A stretch of 64,000 nucleotides of DNA. Origin: Dysgonomonas hofstadii. Lineage in GTDB: Bacteria; Bacteroidota; Bacteroidia; Bacteroidales; Dysgonomonadaceae. A program made the translations under genes and the position numbers. Below the pieces are notes generated by a model that made no database searches, had not been told where the DNA came from, and saw nothing but the letters and a program-made list of their open reading frames with translations. Positions 47,605 to 57,070 of this stretch are shown piece by piece (the first letter of the stretch is position 1; every line of letters begins with the position of its first letter). The stretch lies in NCBI RefSeq assembly GCF_014196915.1, contig NZ_JACIEP010000005.1:1-64000 (forward strand), in the 5' to 3' direction.

Positions 47605-49236
47605 TTATTCATTGAACTTCTTTTTTATATCTTCATATTTTTTTGTTCCTACAAAACGTTTTCTCGGAGCGAACTTCTGAGAAAACAAACTTCTGTTGTC
47701 ATTATAGTCCTTGTATCTTAATCCGGCAATATCGGAGACGGAGTAAATAAAATCAGCTGACGAATAGGGGCGGTTCTTGTCAAATACAAGGTCAGGCCTG
47801 TTTTTTTTGTACGATTCGGACATCCATACTACAAATGGTATTTCGCACATCGGAGGCGATACTTTTTCATAAGCATGTCCTGCGAACTTATGATATTCGT
47901 ATAATTCTTCACCGTGATCGGAGAAATATATCATGGTCGAATTATCGGTATCATGATTTTGTAAAGAGCGGATAATGCTATGTATAAGAAAATCGTTATA
48001 TAAGACCGAATTATCATATTTATCTATTGTCATCACATCATTTTTATCCATATATGGTGCTTTCGGAACCAGACAGTCTTTTTTACAGTTGAAGACAATA
48101 AACTCTTTCGGATACCGGAATTCGTAAGCCATGTGGTTTCCTATCAGGTGGACGAGTATAAGTTTATTTTTATCATTTTTCTTGCTTAATACCGAATCCA
48201 GTACTGGTAAAACGATGTCGTCGTGTTGCTTATATGGCGCCAGATTAAGCTTCTTCTTTGCCAGGCTAAGCAGGATATCGTAACTGGATTTATACTCATT
48301 ACTGAATTCCTGATTGCTAATCAGATAAGTTTCGTAACCGGCCCGGTTGAAAAGCTCGAAAAGAGATGGCTTTTCCGTAAAGTAGTTCGAATGATCCAGT
48401 TCAGACATAGATAAAAGAGATCGCATCACCGGAATTGTATGTACCTGCGGAGAAACTATATCCTGATAAACAACCAGACTGTCACCCAGGGAGGAGAGTA
48501 GGGGATTGGTATCTCTTCCGTATCCGTAAAGCGACATATGCCGTTTATTCAGCGATTCGCCTATGACTACAACTATGGTTTGAGGAACGGAGTCGGTAAA
48601 GGCAGATTCTACTTTGTATTCCTCATTCTGCCGCTCTTTTATTGATTTTATTTCGTTGCTTGTCCGCAGCTTATAACTGATGAAGGTCTTATAAATATTT
48701 ATGAAATATACAGAGCGTGATAGTTGGTTGAACCCGATAATGGAAAAGATAACAAAAAGACTAAGGATAAATAAGTAGATATGTTTTCTTTTACTCAACC
48801 GCTCGAATGGCTTCATCAGGCATATCATCACTATCGGAATGGCGGCATATACAAGCACTCCGGCTATAACCCAGATGCTTAGGTAGTAAGCGACAAATTC
48901 CTTGCTCTCTTCAGGATTTGTCTCGAAGAGGCTTGTTACGCTGTTCTGTTCCAGAAGTACTCCTGCAAAGAGTAAATAGCCCAGATAGATAGAACCGGGT
49001 ATGATGGATATGGCCAGAAGGATGGAATATATAATTTTCTCTGCTCTGGAATCGATGAAAAGCGATAATATCTGTATCGCCATAAACAAAAGGCCGCAAA
49101 CAACAAAGACTGCAACCTTATCAATGAAATTCAGATTCTGTGCAAGCGGACATAAAAAAGGCACCAGAAGTATGACATAAAAAAGAAAAAGCGACTGAAG
49201 CTTTTTCTGTTTTAATATATTCAGAACCTCTTTCAT
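47605..49236 (-). CDS. Phosphoethanolamine transferase, lipid A-type (EptA-like)
   Basis: The 543-residue protein has five N-terminal transmembrane helices (to about residue 180) and a periplasmic sulfatase-fold domain. Conserved parts: VVVIGESLNKRHMSLYGYGR with the metal-binding Glu, the likely Thr nucleophile in SPQVHTIPVMRS, LVHLIGNHMAYEFRYP and YFSDHGEELYEY. Enzymes of this type move phosphoethanolamine from phosphatidylethanolamine to lipid A or core sugars, which affects polymyxin resistance. It is alone on the minus strand. Confidence 0.92.
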   Translation of the reverse strand: MKEVLNILKQKKLQSLFLFYVILLVPFLCPLAQNLNFIDKVAVFVVCGLLFMAIQILSLFIDSRAEKIIYSILLAISIIPGSIYLGYLLFAGVLLEQNSVTSLFETNPEESKEFVAYYLSIWVIAGVLVYAAIPIVMICLMKPFERLSKRKHIYLFILSLFVIFSIIGFNQLSRSVYFINIYKTFISYKLRTSNEIKSIKERQNEEYKVESAFTDSVPQTIVVVIGESLNKRHMSLYGYGRDTNPLLSSLGDSLVVYQDIVSPQVHTIPVMRSLLSMSELDHSNYFTEKPSLFELFNRAGYETYLISNQEFSNEYKSSYDILLSLAKKKLNLAPYKQHDDIVLPVLDSVLSKKNDKNKLILVHLIGNHMAYEFRYPKEFIVFNCKKDCLVPKAPYMDKNDVMTIDKYDNSVLYNDFLIHSIIRSLQNHDTDNSTMIYFSDHGEELYEYHKFAGHAYEKVSPPMCEIPFVVWMSESYKKNRPDLVFDKNRPYSSADFIYSVSDIAGLRYKDYNDNRSLFSQKFAPRKRFVGTKKYEDIKKKFNE

Positions 49237-49413
49237 AAATTCTTTTTGTCGTTTGTTCTTGTTTCGTTCAACTTCTCCGGATGAAAATAACAGAATGTAT
49301 TAATGATATATTTTTACTCACAACTGGCTTTAACCGTTATGCTTAGCAAAGAAACAAAAGGATATCTTGCCTTAAATAATTCTGTTAAGTGTGTAAATAT
49401 AGTATTTTATTCT

Positions 49414-49421
49414 TATTTTTG
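49414..49421 (+). promoter_or_regulatory. Promoter -7 element for corA
   Basis: TATTTTTG fits TAnnTTTG 32 bases before the chosen ATG and argues for the shorter CorA start. Confidence 0.45.
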
Positions 49422-49452
49422 GTTTATAAATTCCTATATCAATACTGGTATC

Positions 49453-50529
49453 ATGGGGAAAAGGACGTTAAAAAGAATAAAGAGTAAATTACCGGAGAGA
49501 AACTATATACTGACCAAGCCTGCGTACTTTGGCGACAAAGATATACAGACGTCTATCGAATTGATACAGTATGATTCTCATCATCTGGATGTTAAAAACA
49601 TACCTCCGCAATCGTCATTGAAAGAATCAATTGATAAGACAAAGGTCAACTGGTTTAAAGTTACAGGTATATCGGATGCAGCTTTGGTGAATAGAATATG
49701 TCTTGAATTTGGCCTTCACGGGTTCGATGTAAAAGATCTGCTTTCCGATCAGCAGGTGGTAAAAGTTGTGGCCTACGATGAGGTAACATTTGTCCTGATG
49801 TCTTCTTTCTATCTGGAGAACGATTCCCTGAATATAGATGATATGCAGGTAGCCTTTATTATGGGTAAGAATTTTATAATCAGTTTTCAGGAAGCTGCGA
49901 TTCCGGTTTTCGAGGATGTGAAGAAGGAAATAAACGATAATAATATCCTCATACGCGAGAAAGGCGCTGATTTCCTGCTCTATATACTCCTCAACATTGT
50001 GAACCTGTCTAATATAAATGCCGTGATGAGTATAGAGGATAAACTGGCGGAAATAGAAGATCAGCTTATTGCCGGAAAAGACTCGGGCAATACATTAGGC
50101 TTTCTGCACATCTGCCGTGTAAATTATACTCATATAAAACGATCGCTGATTTCGCTTCGTGAAGAATATAGTAATCTGTTACGCAATACCAACAAGCTTA
50201 TAAAGGACGAGAATATTGTTTACTTCGACGATTTCGATGATCGTTTGCGCACTACATTAGGAGATCTGGTCTCTTTCCACGAATCGCTGAGTTCATTGTC
50301 GGATATGTATTATAATAACAATAATCTGAGGATGAATGAAATAATCAAGCGTCTGACAATCGTTTCCACTATATTTATTCCGCTGACATTTCTCGTCGGG
50401 GTGTGGGGTATGAATTTTAAGTTTATGCCCGAAATAGATTGGGAATATGGCTATTTTATAGCATGGATATTGCTGATTGCAATAGCGGCGTCTACTTATT
50501 TGTGGATGAGGAAGCAAAAATGGTTTTGA
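49453..50529 (+). CDS. corA: CorA family divalent cation transporter
   Basis: The 358-residue inner membrane protein (start MGKRTLKRIKS) has a long cytoplasmic helical funnel and two C-terminal helices. The pore motif GMNF (in LVGVWGMNFKFMPE) marks the end of the first helix, and the basic C-terminal tail WMRKQKW closes the pore ring. It carries magnesium or another divalent ion. A longer frame begins 50 codons upstream, but TATTTTTG at 49414-49421 lies inside that extension and fits a promoter, so I choose the ATG at 49453. Confidence 0.93.
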   Translation: MGKRTLKRIKSKLPERNYILTKPAYFGDKDIQTSIELIQYDSHHLDVKNIPPQSSLKESIDKTKVNWFKVTGISDAALVNRICLEFGLHGFDVKDLLSDQQVVKVVAYDEVTFVLMSSFYLENDSLNIDDMQVAFIMGKNFIISFQEAAIPVFEDVKKEINDNNILIREKGADFLLYILLNIVNLSNINAVMSIEDKLAEIEDQLIAGKDSGNTLGFLHICRVNYTHIKRSLISLREEYSNLLRNTNKLIKDENIVYFDDFDDRLRTTLGDLVSFHESLSSLSDMYYNNNNLRMNEIIKRLTIVSTIFIPLTFLVGVWGMNFKFMPEIDWEYGYFIAWILLIAIAASTYLWMRKQKWF

Positions 50530-50584
50530 AACCGGAGATCTATTTATAACTTAAACACTGATATCTAACACAAATATTAATATT

Positions 50585-51739
50585 ATGAAAAAGGTTTTGT
50601 TTACATTAATGATAATTGCTTTTACAGGAGTGGCGTATGCAAATATATCTTTCCCCTATGATCTGCAGGTCGTAAAACCTGATGAAGATATAAAATCGAT
50701 GTATGAAAACGAGCAATATCAGGAAATCATAGACCAATATGCAGGAAAACCACGTTCACTTTCTGTAACTGAACTTATCTATGTGGCACAATCATATCTT
50801 CAGTTCGAGGATTTGGAGAGCGCTACTATCTTTATTCAGATGGCTACGCAGAAAGATCCTAAATCGGCTCTGGCATATTATGTGGATGGGATTGTAACTA
50901 ATATGATCGGGAATCACCAGCAGGCGATAAATAAATTTAGAACAGCTATAAAGCTGTCCCCTGATAACTCCGATTACTATATCGCTCTGGGCGATGTATA
51001 CTATGTGCAGGAAAAATATAATGAAGCATTGGCAGAATATGAAAAAGCGCTGAAAGTATCCAACCCATCAGAAAAATCATATTATATGCTGGGCGTGGCT
51101 TATATGGGAATTGACGATCATAAAAGGGCGCTGGACGCATTTTATGAAGCAAAGAAAAAAGTTGTGAAGGACAAGGAACTTTATGTAACGATTCTTTACA
51201 ACATAGGAAAGACGGAATATGATAACAAGCAATATAAAGCCGCCTCAGAGATATATAATGAGTTGATAGAATATTTCCCCGATGACTATTATTCGATCGA
51301 AAAACTTATTCAGTGCTATAACGCTATCGGTGATTATGATAATGCCGGTAAAAATAAAGCGATCTTATACAAAGCATATTCAAACGGCTATTTAGATGAC
51401 TCCAGTCTGGCAGATATGTTCGGTATAGAACATTTCCCGGTAGGCAATATGAGCGTCGCAGGTTACGAAAGATATGAAAGCATCACAGATGAAGTAGTGG
51501 TCAAGAATATTTTTTATGTACTGGACAATACCGGAAGCATAGAATCCGCAATTTATCTGGAATATACTCCTGCGCCGGATGGTAAGATCAGCGGAAATGT
51601 AATTATGACAAAAGGATCGGAACGTTACTCGTGCGGGGTAAAATTTAGTGACCAGATAAGTTATGGGGTATTGAAGCAGAGTATCATTGATATTGTTTCG
51701 GGTAAAATACCCACTACATTGATAACATCGGCTGAATAA
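50585..51739 (+). CDS. Tetratricopeptide-repeat periplasmic protein
   Basis: The 384-residue protein has a signal peptide (residues 1-20, ending VAYA) and about six TPR units between residues 35 and 245, for example YYVDGIVTNMIGNHQQAINK and YIALGDVYYVQEKYNEALAE. The last ~120 residues form a mixed domain without a family I know. TPRs hold partner proteins; the partner is not known. It follows corA by 55 bp and may share its promoter. Confidence 0.88.
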   Translation: MKKVLFTLMIIAFTGVAYANISFPYDLQVVKPDEDIKSMYENEQYQEIIDQYAGKPRSLSVTELIYVAQSYLQFEDLESATIFIQMATQKDPKSALAYYVDGIVTNMIGNHQQAINKFRTAIKLSPDNSDYYIALGDVYYVQEKYNEALAEYEKALKVSNPSEKSYYMLGVAYMGIDDHKRALDAFYEAKKKVVKDKELYVTILYNIGKTEYDNKQYKAASEIYNELIEYFPDDYYSIEKLIQCYNAIGDYDNAGKNKAILYKAYSNGYLDDSSLADMFGIEHFPVGNMSVAGYERYESITDEVVVKNIFYVLDNTGSIESAIYLEYTPAPDGKISGNVIMTKGSERYSCGVKFSDQISYGVLKQSIIDIVSGKIPTTLITSAE

Positions 51740-51802
51740 TATTATCAGACAAGGAATAAAATAAGGGAGTATTCTTCCAATAAAAGCCACTATCAGAATA
51801 TC

Positions 51803-51893
51803 ACTCTCCTTGTCATGTTGAACGTAGTGAAACATCTCTTTTCCCGAATTGAGAGTCGGGATTCTTCATTACATTCAGAATGACAAAGAGAGA
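51803..51893. repeat. GTCAT/ATGAC long imperfect palindrome
   Basis: The element runs from CTCTCCTTGTCAT through a CCCGA/TCGGG inner hairpin to ATGACAAAGAGAG. Its arms of ~35 bases pair with a few mismatches. Related units lie at 57983-58048 and 58331-58425, so it belongs to a dispersed family. Confidence 0.75.
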
Positions 51894-51941
51894 GTAAATC
51901 CTTTTAGGAAAGTCTCCTTTATTTATTATTATCTAGATTAA

Positions 51942-52625
51942 TCACTTACCGAATGCCACTCCAATCCTTACACCTCCGGCAAGAAATGCGCCTCTGCGGC
52001 CAAATCCGTACATTCCCTCTTCGAATGATCTTTTGTCTTTATCATACATACTATAAGCATAGCCTATGCCGATATATGCATCGAAGAAGAGAACATTGCT
52101 GAAGTGCGATTGCATCCCAATGCAGATACTCGATGAAAGCTTGTTGAAAATCTGCTTTTGCTGTGTCCAGTGATATTCATAATAAGTGAGTCCGTCTTCT
52201 ATATAAGGAAAATAACCGAATCCCGGATATTTTACCCTGTAATGATCGTATGCAACTCCTGCTCTATAATAGAGCCAGGTGGAATAAATAATGGATTTAT
52301 AAGCTGCACCCAGTCCAAATCCCTTCAGTCCGGAAAAATCGTTGAAGTCAGAATTGAAAGTAGACCACGAATAGTTCGATGAGTACATATCTCTTGTGCC
52401 CAGATAAGAACCGGAAATACTTAACTGAAGCCAGTTTTTCGGGCTTTTCAACTGGGTTTCGAAATCAAGTTTCAATGTGCCGTTCATCAGATGAAACGGT
52501 TGTACAGCGATAGTATATTTAGGATAACCTTCCAGTGTGTTTCTCTTTTTTACTTCTTGTCCCATAAGTGAACCGGATAGGGATAAAAGGAGAATAAATA
52601 CGGTTCGTTTTATATGTATTTTCAT
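51942..52625 (-). CDS. Predicted outer-membrane beta-barrel protein
   Basis: The 227-residue protein has a signal peptide (about 1-22, LSLSGSLMGQ) and a body of short amphipathic strands with many Tyr, Trp and Phe, such as WLQLSISGSYLG and TWLYYRAGVAYDHYRV, closing with GGVRIGVAFGK. That end strand fits an outer-membrane barrel of ~8-10 strands, but I recognise no family. It lies five bases after the LVIVD-repeat gene, the last of three co-transcribed genes. Confidence 0.65.
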   Translation of the reverse strand: MKIHIKRTVFILLLSLSGSLMGQEVKKRNTLEGYPKYTIAVQPFHLMNGTLKLDFETQLKSPKNWLQLSISGSYLGTRDMYSSNYSWSTFNSDFNDFSGLKGFGLGAAYKSIIYSTWLYYRAGVAYDHYRVKYPGFGYFPYIEDGLTYYEYHWTQQKQIFNKLSSSICIGMQSHFSNVLFFDAYIGIGYAYSMYDKDKRSFEEGMYGFGRRGAFLAGGVRIGVAFGK

Positions 52626-52630
52626 AGACC

Positions 52631-53431
52631 TTATTCTCTGTTTATTTCTATTTTACTTACGAATGCCAGCTTGTCTCCACTATAATCGAATTGGTAAAGG
52701 CCGTTTGCTCCGGTAACGAGCAGAAGCCCGTTCAAGGGAATGACATCATATGCATCGGCATTCACAGCTTCGGGTATATGAGTGAAGTCATCTATCCATT
52801 TAGGTTTTTCGGGATCGGTGACGTCATAAAGTTTAATGCCGTCGTCGCATATAAATAATTTATTCTTATCCACCCCTAGTCCCCTTGGATGCTTAAATCC
52901 GGTCTCGGTCCTTACTAATTTAGGATTGTACGGGTCTTCTATATTGAATATTTCCAATTGATTGGACGAGTTCCCGCACCAGGTATTTTCTGAATTAAGG
53001 GTTACATAAGCATATTTACCCTGTGCTACTACCGGATCACAACTACGTATATGGCGTGTCATCGACATTTGCTGAGGAAATTCGGGGCGGGTGATGTTAT
53101 AGATATACATACCATCCTGCGATCCGATAAACAGTAAGGTATCCATCGTGAAAATGGTCTCTATCCCAAATTCCATATACTGGTCTTTTCTTTCAAGATA
53201 TTTTGGTTTACCGGCTGTAGACAGGTCGAATGTCTTTAGTGTTGTCTGGTCTACAGTGTACATATAGTCTCCGTTGATGGTAAACCGTGCCATCGATCCG
53301 CCAATGCCGCTGCCACCATCTGCATAACTGAAGCCCGAACTGTCATCAGAGCAGGCTATCATTGTTCCCAGGCAGAGAACAACAGCCAAAACTGTATTTT
53401 TTATTATATTGTTGTATCTCATAATTTTCAT
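52631..53431 (-). CDS. LVIVD-repeat beta-propeller lipoprotein
   Basis: The 266-residue protein has a lipobox (GTMIAC, cysteine near residue 27) followed by SDDSSGF. The rest is made of repeats of the LVIVD type: MYTVDQTTLKTFDLS, GMYIYNITRPEFPQ, LEIFNIEDPYNPK, IKLYDVTDPEKPK. Each is a blade-like unit of about 40-45 residues, so it is probably a partial or full beta-propeller. It sits four bases after the smaller LVIVD-like gene. Function is not known; surface location is likely. Confidence 0.82.
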   Translation of the reverse strand: MKIMRYNNIIKNTVLAVVLCLGTMIACSDDSSGFSYADGGSGIGGSMARFTINGDYMYTVDQTTLKTFDLSTAGKPKYLERKDQYMEFGIETIFTMDTLLFIGSQDGMYIYNITRPEFPQQMSMTRHIRSCDPVVAQGKYAYVTLNSENTWCGNSSNQLEIFNIEDPYNPKLVRTETGFKHPRGLGVDKNKLFICDDGIKLYDVTDPEKPKWIDDFTHIPEAVNADAYDVIPLNGLLLVTGANGLYQFDYSGDKLAFVSKIEINRE

Positions 53432-53435
53432 TTTT

Positions 53436-53924
53436 TTATTGGGCTCTCTTCCAGCCTACCAGTATAAAGCCATTGGGGCGGTTGATGTAATAATAGAGAT
53501 TGTGTGGTGGCACAGGCTCGGGGAAAACATTTTTGATACGTTCTGTTACCTCTTTGGTGTTCAGGTCGAAGGCCACAAGGTCTACAGAGTTATCTACATA
53601 TAGAATGTTACCCTTTATGGCCATGTCGATACAACCAGGGGTAACGATAAATCCCTCGTTTACAGGTTTTTCCGGATTTGAATTGTTGATTACATGGACA
53701 CCTTTATACTGTTCATTGATGTAGATATAAGGTGCTTTGTAATAAATTTTCCCCGGGGAGACCAGTTCCCGTCCTTTATCCTGATAAAATACCGATTTTT
53801 CCAATTCGGACCTTTCCATAAATATGGGCACGTAATCATATACCGAAGGTGTATATGATGTGTTAATAAAGAAAGTACCGATCAGAATTATACAAAAAAG
53901 AAGATTACGTAATTTAGTCTTCAT
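53436..53924 (-). CDS. Small secreted protein related to LVIVD-repeat propellers
   Basis: The 162-residue protein has a signal peptide (about 1-23) but no clear lipobox. The segment YIYINEQYKGVHVINNSNPE is LVIVD-like, and NILYVDNSVDLVAFDLNTKE forms a second unit. With only two repeats it cannot make a propeller alone; it may pair with the LVIVD protein next door or be a helper. It is the first gene of the three-gene operon. Confidence 0.72.
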   Translation of the reverse strand: MKTKLRNLLFCIILIGTFFINTSYTPSVYDYVPIFMERSELEKSVFYQDKGRELVSPGKIYYKAPYIYINEQYKGVHVINNSNPEKPVNEGFIVTPGCIDMAIKGNILYVDNSVDLVAFDLNTKEVTERIKNVFPEPVPPHNLYYYINRPNGFILVGWKRAQ

Positions 53925-54256
53925 AATTCCTGATTTTAGGTTATAGATGTTCTTGTTTTAAGCTTTCTAATAGATAGGATGTAAAAATCTATAAAAAAGC
54001 TGCAAGAAGAATTAAGAATGAAAAATTATGAATTATGCAACTCAGTAGTTCAATATAAAAAGTAAGTTCTCGCAAAGTCGCTAAGACGCAAAGGGAAATA
54101 TGGAAGTTGACAAGTAAACAAGGCACAAGTAGACGAGTAAAAAAAACTGTGTCTTGTATTTTGTCTATTCGTATCTGAATTATTCTTTGCGTCTTTGCGA
54201 GAATATTTTAAAAACTGATTAGTATAAATTGTGGACTATGAGATACTAGTAATTTT
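53925..54256. repeat. Intergenic repeat region with TTCTCGCAAAG inverted element
   Basis: The arm TTCTCGCAAAG plus ACGCAAAG (54067-54093, split by eight extra bases) pairs with CTTTGCGTCTTTGCGAGAA (54185-54203). An AT-rich AATGAAAAATTATGAATTAT string lies at 54017-54036. This type of CGCAAAGACGCAAAG repeat is dispersed in many bacterial genomes. No gene is seen. Confidence 0.65.
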
Positions 54257-55663
54257 TCATTTTTTATTTTTAAGTCCTCTTACTGCATCTCCTGCGTCAG
54301 GAGCAAGTTTGGTGAAACCATACAGTGAAATAACACCCAGTATGGCTACAAAAATAAAGGCTAGGCGGAAATCAGGCACCGTATAATGTTCGGTGCTTCC
54401 GTTTATCATATTGGCAAACCGGAGAAATACGGCGCCCATGGCAATACCCATACCTGTAGACATTTGTTGTACGGTGCTGTATAAGGTGTTAGCCGAGGTC
54501 ATACGTTCCTGAGGTATTTCGGCAAAGGCCAGTGTTGTGATCGCACTGAACTGCATAGACCGGAACATCCCCGACAAGAACATAACAACAACTATTAATA
54601 TGACAGGAGTAGTTGGCAATAGTAATGATGTGAGGAATGTGAAAAATGCGACTAAAAATCCGTTTGCCACTAATACCGTACGGAAATTATAGTGGCGCAT
54701 GATCCATATCGTAGCAGGTTTCATAGTCAGGTTTCCGGCCATAGTGGCAAGAAAAAGCATCCCCGACTGAAAAGGGTTCAGGCCAAAACCTTCCTGAAAC
54801 ATCAACGGTACCAGGTAAGGAGCTACGCCGATCACCATGCGCGATAACGATCCTGTGAAAATTGTGATTTTATAGGTAGGTATTTTTATGATAGTATAGT
54901 CTATCAGCGGGTTTGAAATGTGCCGTGAATAACGGACATTAAAGAATAATAAACCCAGACTGACCAGAACTATTATTGCAGATACATAATATGGAACTTC
55001 TTTCCGGCTTAATAATTCTACACCATACATAAATCCGGCCAGTGCCAGCCCGCTGAGCACAAAACCGACGGCATCGAAACGTTTTTTAGGTTGTCCGTCC
55101 TCTTTTTCTTCAGGAATATGATACCACGCTAAGAGTACACAAGCTATACTGATAGGAATATTCAGGTAAAATATCCAGTGCCACGACCAGTATGTAGTCA
55201 GATATCCTCCGACAAGAGGACCGAGGATAGGAGCGACAAGGGCAGGCCATGTGATATAGGCCATAGTTGTTACCAGTTTTTCTTTTGGCGTGGCTTTTAA
55301 TACAGCCAACCTGCCTACAGGGGTCATCATTGCTCCGGCTATACCCTGAAAGATACGGAATGCGACAAACTGGTTAAGATTCTGGGCTGTACCACAAAGG
55401 GCAGAAGCCAGAACAAACAATATGATGGAGGTACAAAAGACCTTACGTGTACCGTAGCGATCGGCTATCCAGCCACTGACAGGAATAAATATGGCCAGAG
55501 CTATAAGATAAGATGTAACCCCTGCGCTAAGATGAACTACATCCGTCCCGAATGACCGTGCCATAGCGGGGACAGCAGTATTTACGGCAGTGGTGTCTAA
55601 GCCTTGCATAAAAAACGCAATAGCAACTATAAGTGCAACTGTATATGATTTGTCTGGTTTCAT
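54257..55663 (-). CDS. DHA2-type MFS multidrug exporter
   Basis: The 468-residue protein has 14 predicted transmembrane helices. MFS motif A is GWIADRYGTRKVF between helices 2 and 3; the antiporter motif C is in LVAPILGPLVGGYL. The opening FFMQGLDTTAVNTAVPAMA is the usual D1 motif of the EmrB/QacA branch. Members export drugs or metabolites with proton exchange. No EmrA-type partner is next to it. A good minus-strand promoter lies upstream. Confidence 0.93.
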   Translation of the reverse strand: MKPDKSYTVALIVAIAFFMQGLDTTAVNTAVPAMARSFGTDVVHLSAGVTSYLIALAIFIPVSGWIADRYGTRKVFCTSIILFVLASALCGTAQNLNQFVAFRIFQGIAGAMMTPVGRLAVLKATPKEKLVTTMAYITWPALVAPILGPLVGGYLTTYWSWHWIFYLNIPISIACVLLAWYHIPEEKEDGQPKKRFDAVGFVLSGLALAGFMYGVELLSRKEVPYYVSAIIVLVSLGLLFFNVRYSRHISNPLIDYTIIKIPTYKITIFTGSLSRMVIGVAPYLVPLMFQEGFGLNPFQSGMLFLATMAGNLTMKPATIWIMRHYNFRTVLVANGFLVAFFTFLTSLLLPTTPVILIVVVMFLSGMFRSMQFSAITTLAFAEIPQERMTSANTLYSTVQQMSTGMGIAMGAVFLRFANMINGSTEHYTVPDFRLAFIFVAILGVISLYGFTKLAPDAGDAVRGLKNKK

Positions 55664-55692
55664 TTAGTGATGCCGCCTGTCAGATTTGCTTA

Positions 55693-55723
55693 CAAAAGTA
55701 GTCTTTTCGCATCGTCTTTCCAA
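55693..55723 (-). promoter_or_regulatory. Bacteroidota-type promoter for the MFS exporter
   Basis: On the minus strand TTG (55723-55721), 20 bases, then TACTTTTG (55700-55693), 30 bases before the start codon. It fits the consensus well. Confidence 0.65.
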
Positions 55724-55807
55724 TAAAGCCGGTTAATGCTTATTTTGGTTTGAAAAGTTAAAAAGCTAGTTTTTATATGTTTAATAACAATAAATGGAAT
55801 AAAATAG

Positions 55808-55837
55808 TTTGTCCGGCAATAGATTCTTTTATATTTG
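55808..55837 (+). promoter_or_regulatory. Bacteroidota-type promoter for the YiiX-like lipoprotein gene
   Basis: TTTG (55808-55811), 18 bases, TATATTTG (55830-55837). Both elements are consensus; the spacer is at the short end. Transcription would start near 55845, inside the long frame that begins at 55851, which supports the later ATG. Confidence 0.65.
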
Positions 55838-55943
55838 TAGAATATAAGATGTGCCCCGGACAAGCTCAAACAAGTTTGGCTTGCCCCTGGCTTTCGTTAT
55901 ATTTATAAAAGGAAATCAAATACCAAACTATAGTTGCGATACT

Positions 55944-56564
55944 ATGGAAGTAAGGGTTAATCTGGCTGTCTCTATAATTTGCCTTAATGGGATTCTTTTC
56001 TCATGCCACGAAGCAGAGCAAAGGCCGTATTTTGTTTTTCCCAAAGATATTCAATTAAGTGAAGGAGATATTGTATTCCGCCAGGGTAGGAGTGTAGCCA
56101 GCAGGGCGGTACTCTCTGCTGATAAGGCCGGATATTATTCCCATATCGGTATAGTTGTGAAATATAATGATAAATGGCAGGTCGTTCATGCAGTACCCGA
56201 TGAGCCCGATTTTGAAGGTGATGAAGACAGGGTAAAAATTGATGATCTGAATGTCTTTTTTAGTGCTGAAAGGGCGAATTCAGGGGCGTTGATGCGCGTA
56301 ACGAATGATACTTTAGCCCGGAATGCAGCAGGCAGGGCACTGGATCTTTTTAACAGGAAAATCCTCTTCGATCATCAATATGATCTGAATGATACACTGA
56401 AAATGTATTGCACCGAATTTGTATATCATGTATATGATCAACAAGGTTTGGATTTAACAGAAAACAGACGCAGCGAAGTTACAATCCCGGGTTTGCGGGG
56501 GACATATATTTTCCCGTCGGATATCGAGAAGAGTTCAGATTTGGATCTTATATATAATTTTTAG
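55944..56564 (+). CDS. YiiX/permuted NlpC-P60 type cysteine hydrolase, lipoprotein
   Basis: The 206-residue protein (start MEVRVNLAVS) has a lipobox ILFSC with cysteine near residue 19. The domain is a circularly permuted NlpC/P60 fold: LSEGDIVFRQGRSVASRAV, then YYSHIGIVV with the histidine, and further on MYCTEFVYHVYDQQGLDL with the likely catalytic cysteine. YiiX-like enzymes cut amide bonds in peptidoglycan stems or lipids; the substrate is not known here. The frame runs 31 codons further upstream, but that part lacks a signal and overlaps the promoter. It is followed 22 bp later by the DUF4878 gene. Confidence 0.85.
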   Translation: MEVRVNLAVSIICLNGILFSCHEAEQRPYFVFPKDIQLSEGDIVFRQGRSVASRAVLSADKAGYYSHIGIVVKYNDKWQVVHAVPDEPDFEGDEDRVKIDDLNVFFSAERANSGALMRVTNDTLARNAAGRALDLFNRKILFDHQYDLNDTLKMYCTEFVYHVYDQQGLDLTENRRSEVTIPGLRGTYIFPSDIEKSSDLDLIYNF

Positions 56565-56586
56565 TATAACTCAAATTTAAAATGTT

Positions 56587-56994
56587 ATGAAAAAGAATGC
56601 TATTTATTTATTCGGGTTATTGGTTACATGTATTTTCTTATTTTCAGCCTGTTCTTCTTCGGGAAATTCTCCGGGCGAAGCTGCTAAGAAGTATATGAAT
56701 TATTTCAAAACAGGGGATTATGATAAGTTTATAGAAGGTGTTGCTATGGGAGAAGATACTTCCGAGAAGGAAATTGAAGCAGGAAAAGCCATGCTTGCCG
56801 CTATGCTGGATAAAGCTAAAAAAAAGATAGAAGCGAAAGGCGGCATCAAGGATATTGAAGTGGTATCGGAAACTATCGATGAAGACGGGAAAACCGCAAA
56901 AGTGGTACTGAAAACTACCTATGGCGACGGGTCGACAGAGGAGAAAACAAATAGGATGGTTTTGGAAAAAGGAACCTGGAAAATGAAAATGTAG
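56587..56994 (+). CDS. DUF4878-type small lipoprotein
   Basis: The 135-residue protein has a lipobox IFLFSAC (cysteine at residue 22) followed by a Ser-rich spacer. The cystatin/NTF2-like body starts SPGEAAKKYMNYFKTGDYDKF and ends KTNRMVLEKGTWKMKM, the DUF4878 pattern. Function is not known. It is the second gene after the YiiX-like promoter. Confidence 0.85.
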   Translation: MKKNAIYLFGLLVTCIFLFSACSSSGNSPGEAAKKYMNYFKTGDYDKFIEGVAMGEDTSEKEIEAGKAMLAAMLDKAKKKIEAKGGIKDIEVVSETIDEDGKTAKVVLKTTYGDGSTEEKTNRMVLEKGTWKMKM

Positions 56995-57011
56995 TTTTTA
57001 TATTAACAATC

Positions 57012-57054
57012 TCATCTTGACTTTTTCAACACAGAGAAGTCATCTTGACTTTTT
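57012..57054. repeat. 15-bp direct repeat
   Basis: TCATCTTGACTTTTT occurs at 57012-57026 and 57040-57054, right after the DUF4878 gene. The period is 28 bases. Confidence 0.6.
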
Positions 57055-57070
57055 AATTTTATATCTTTTT

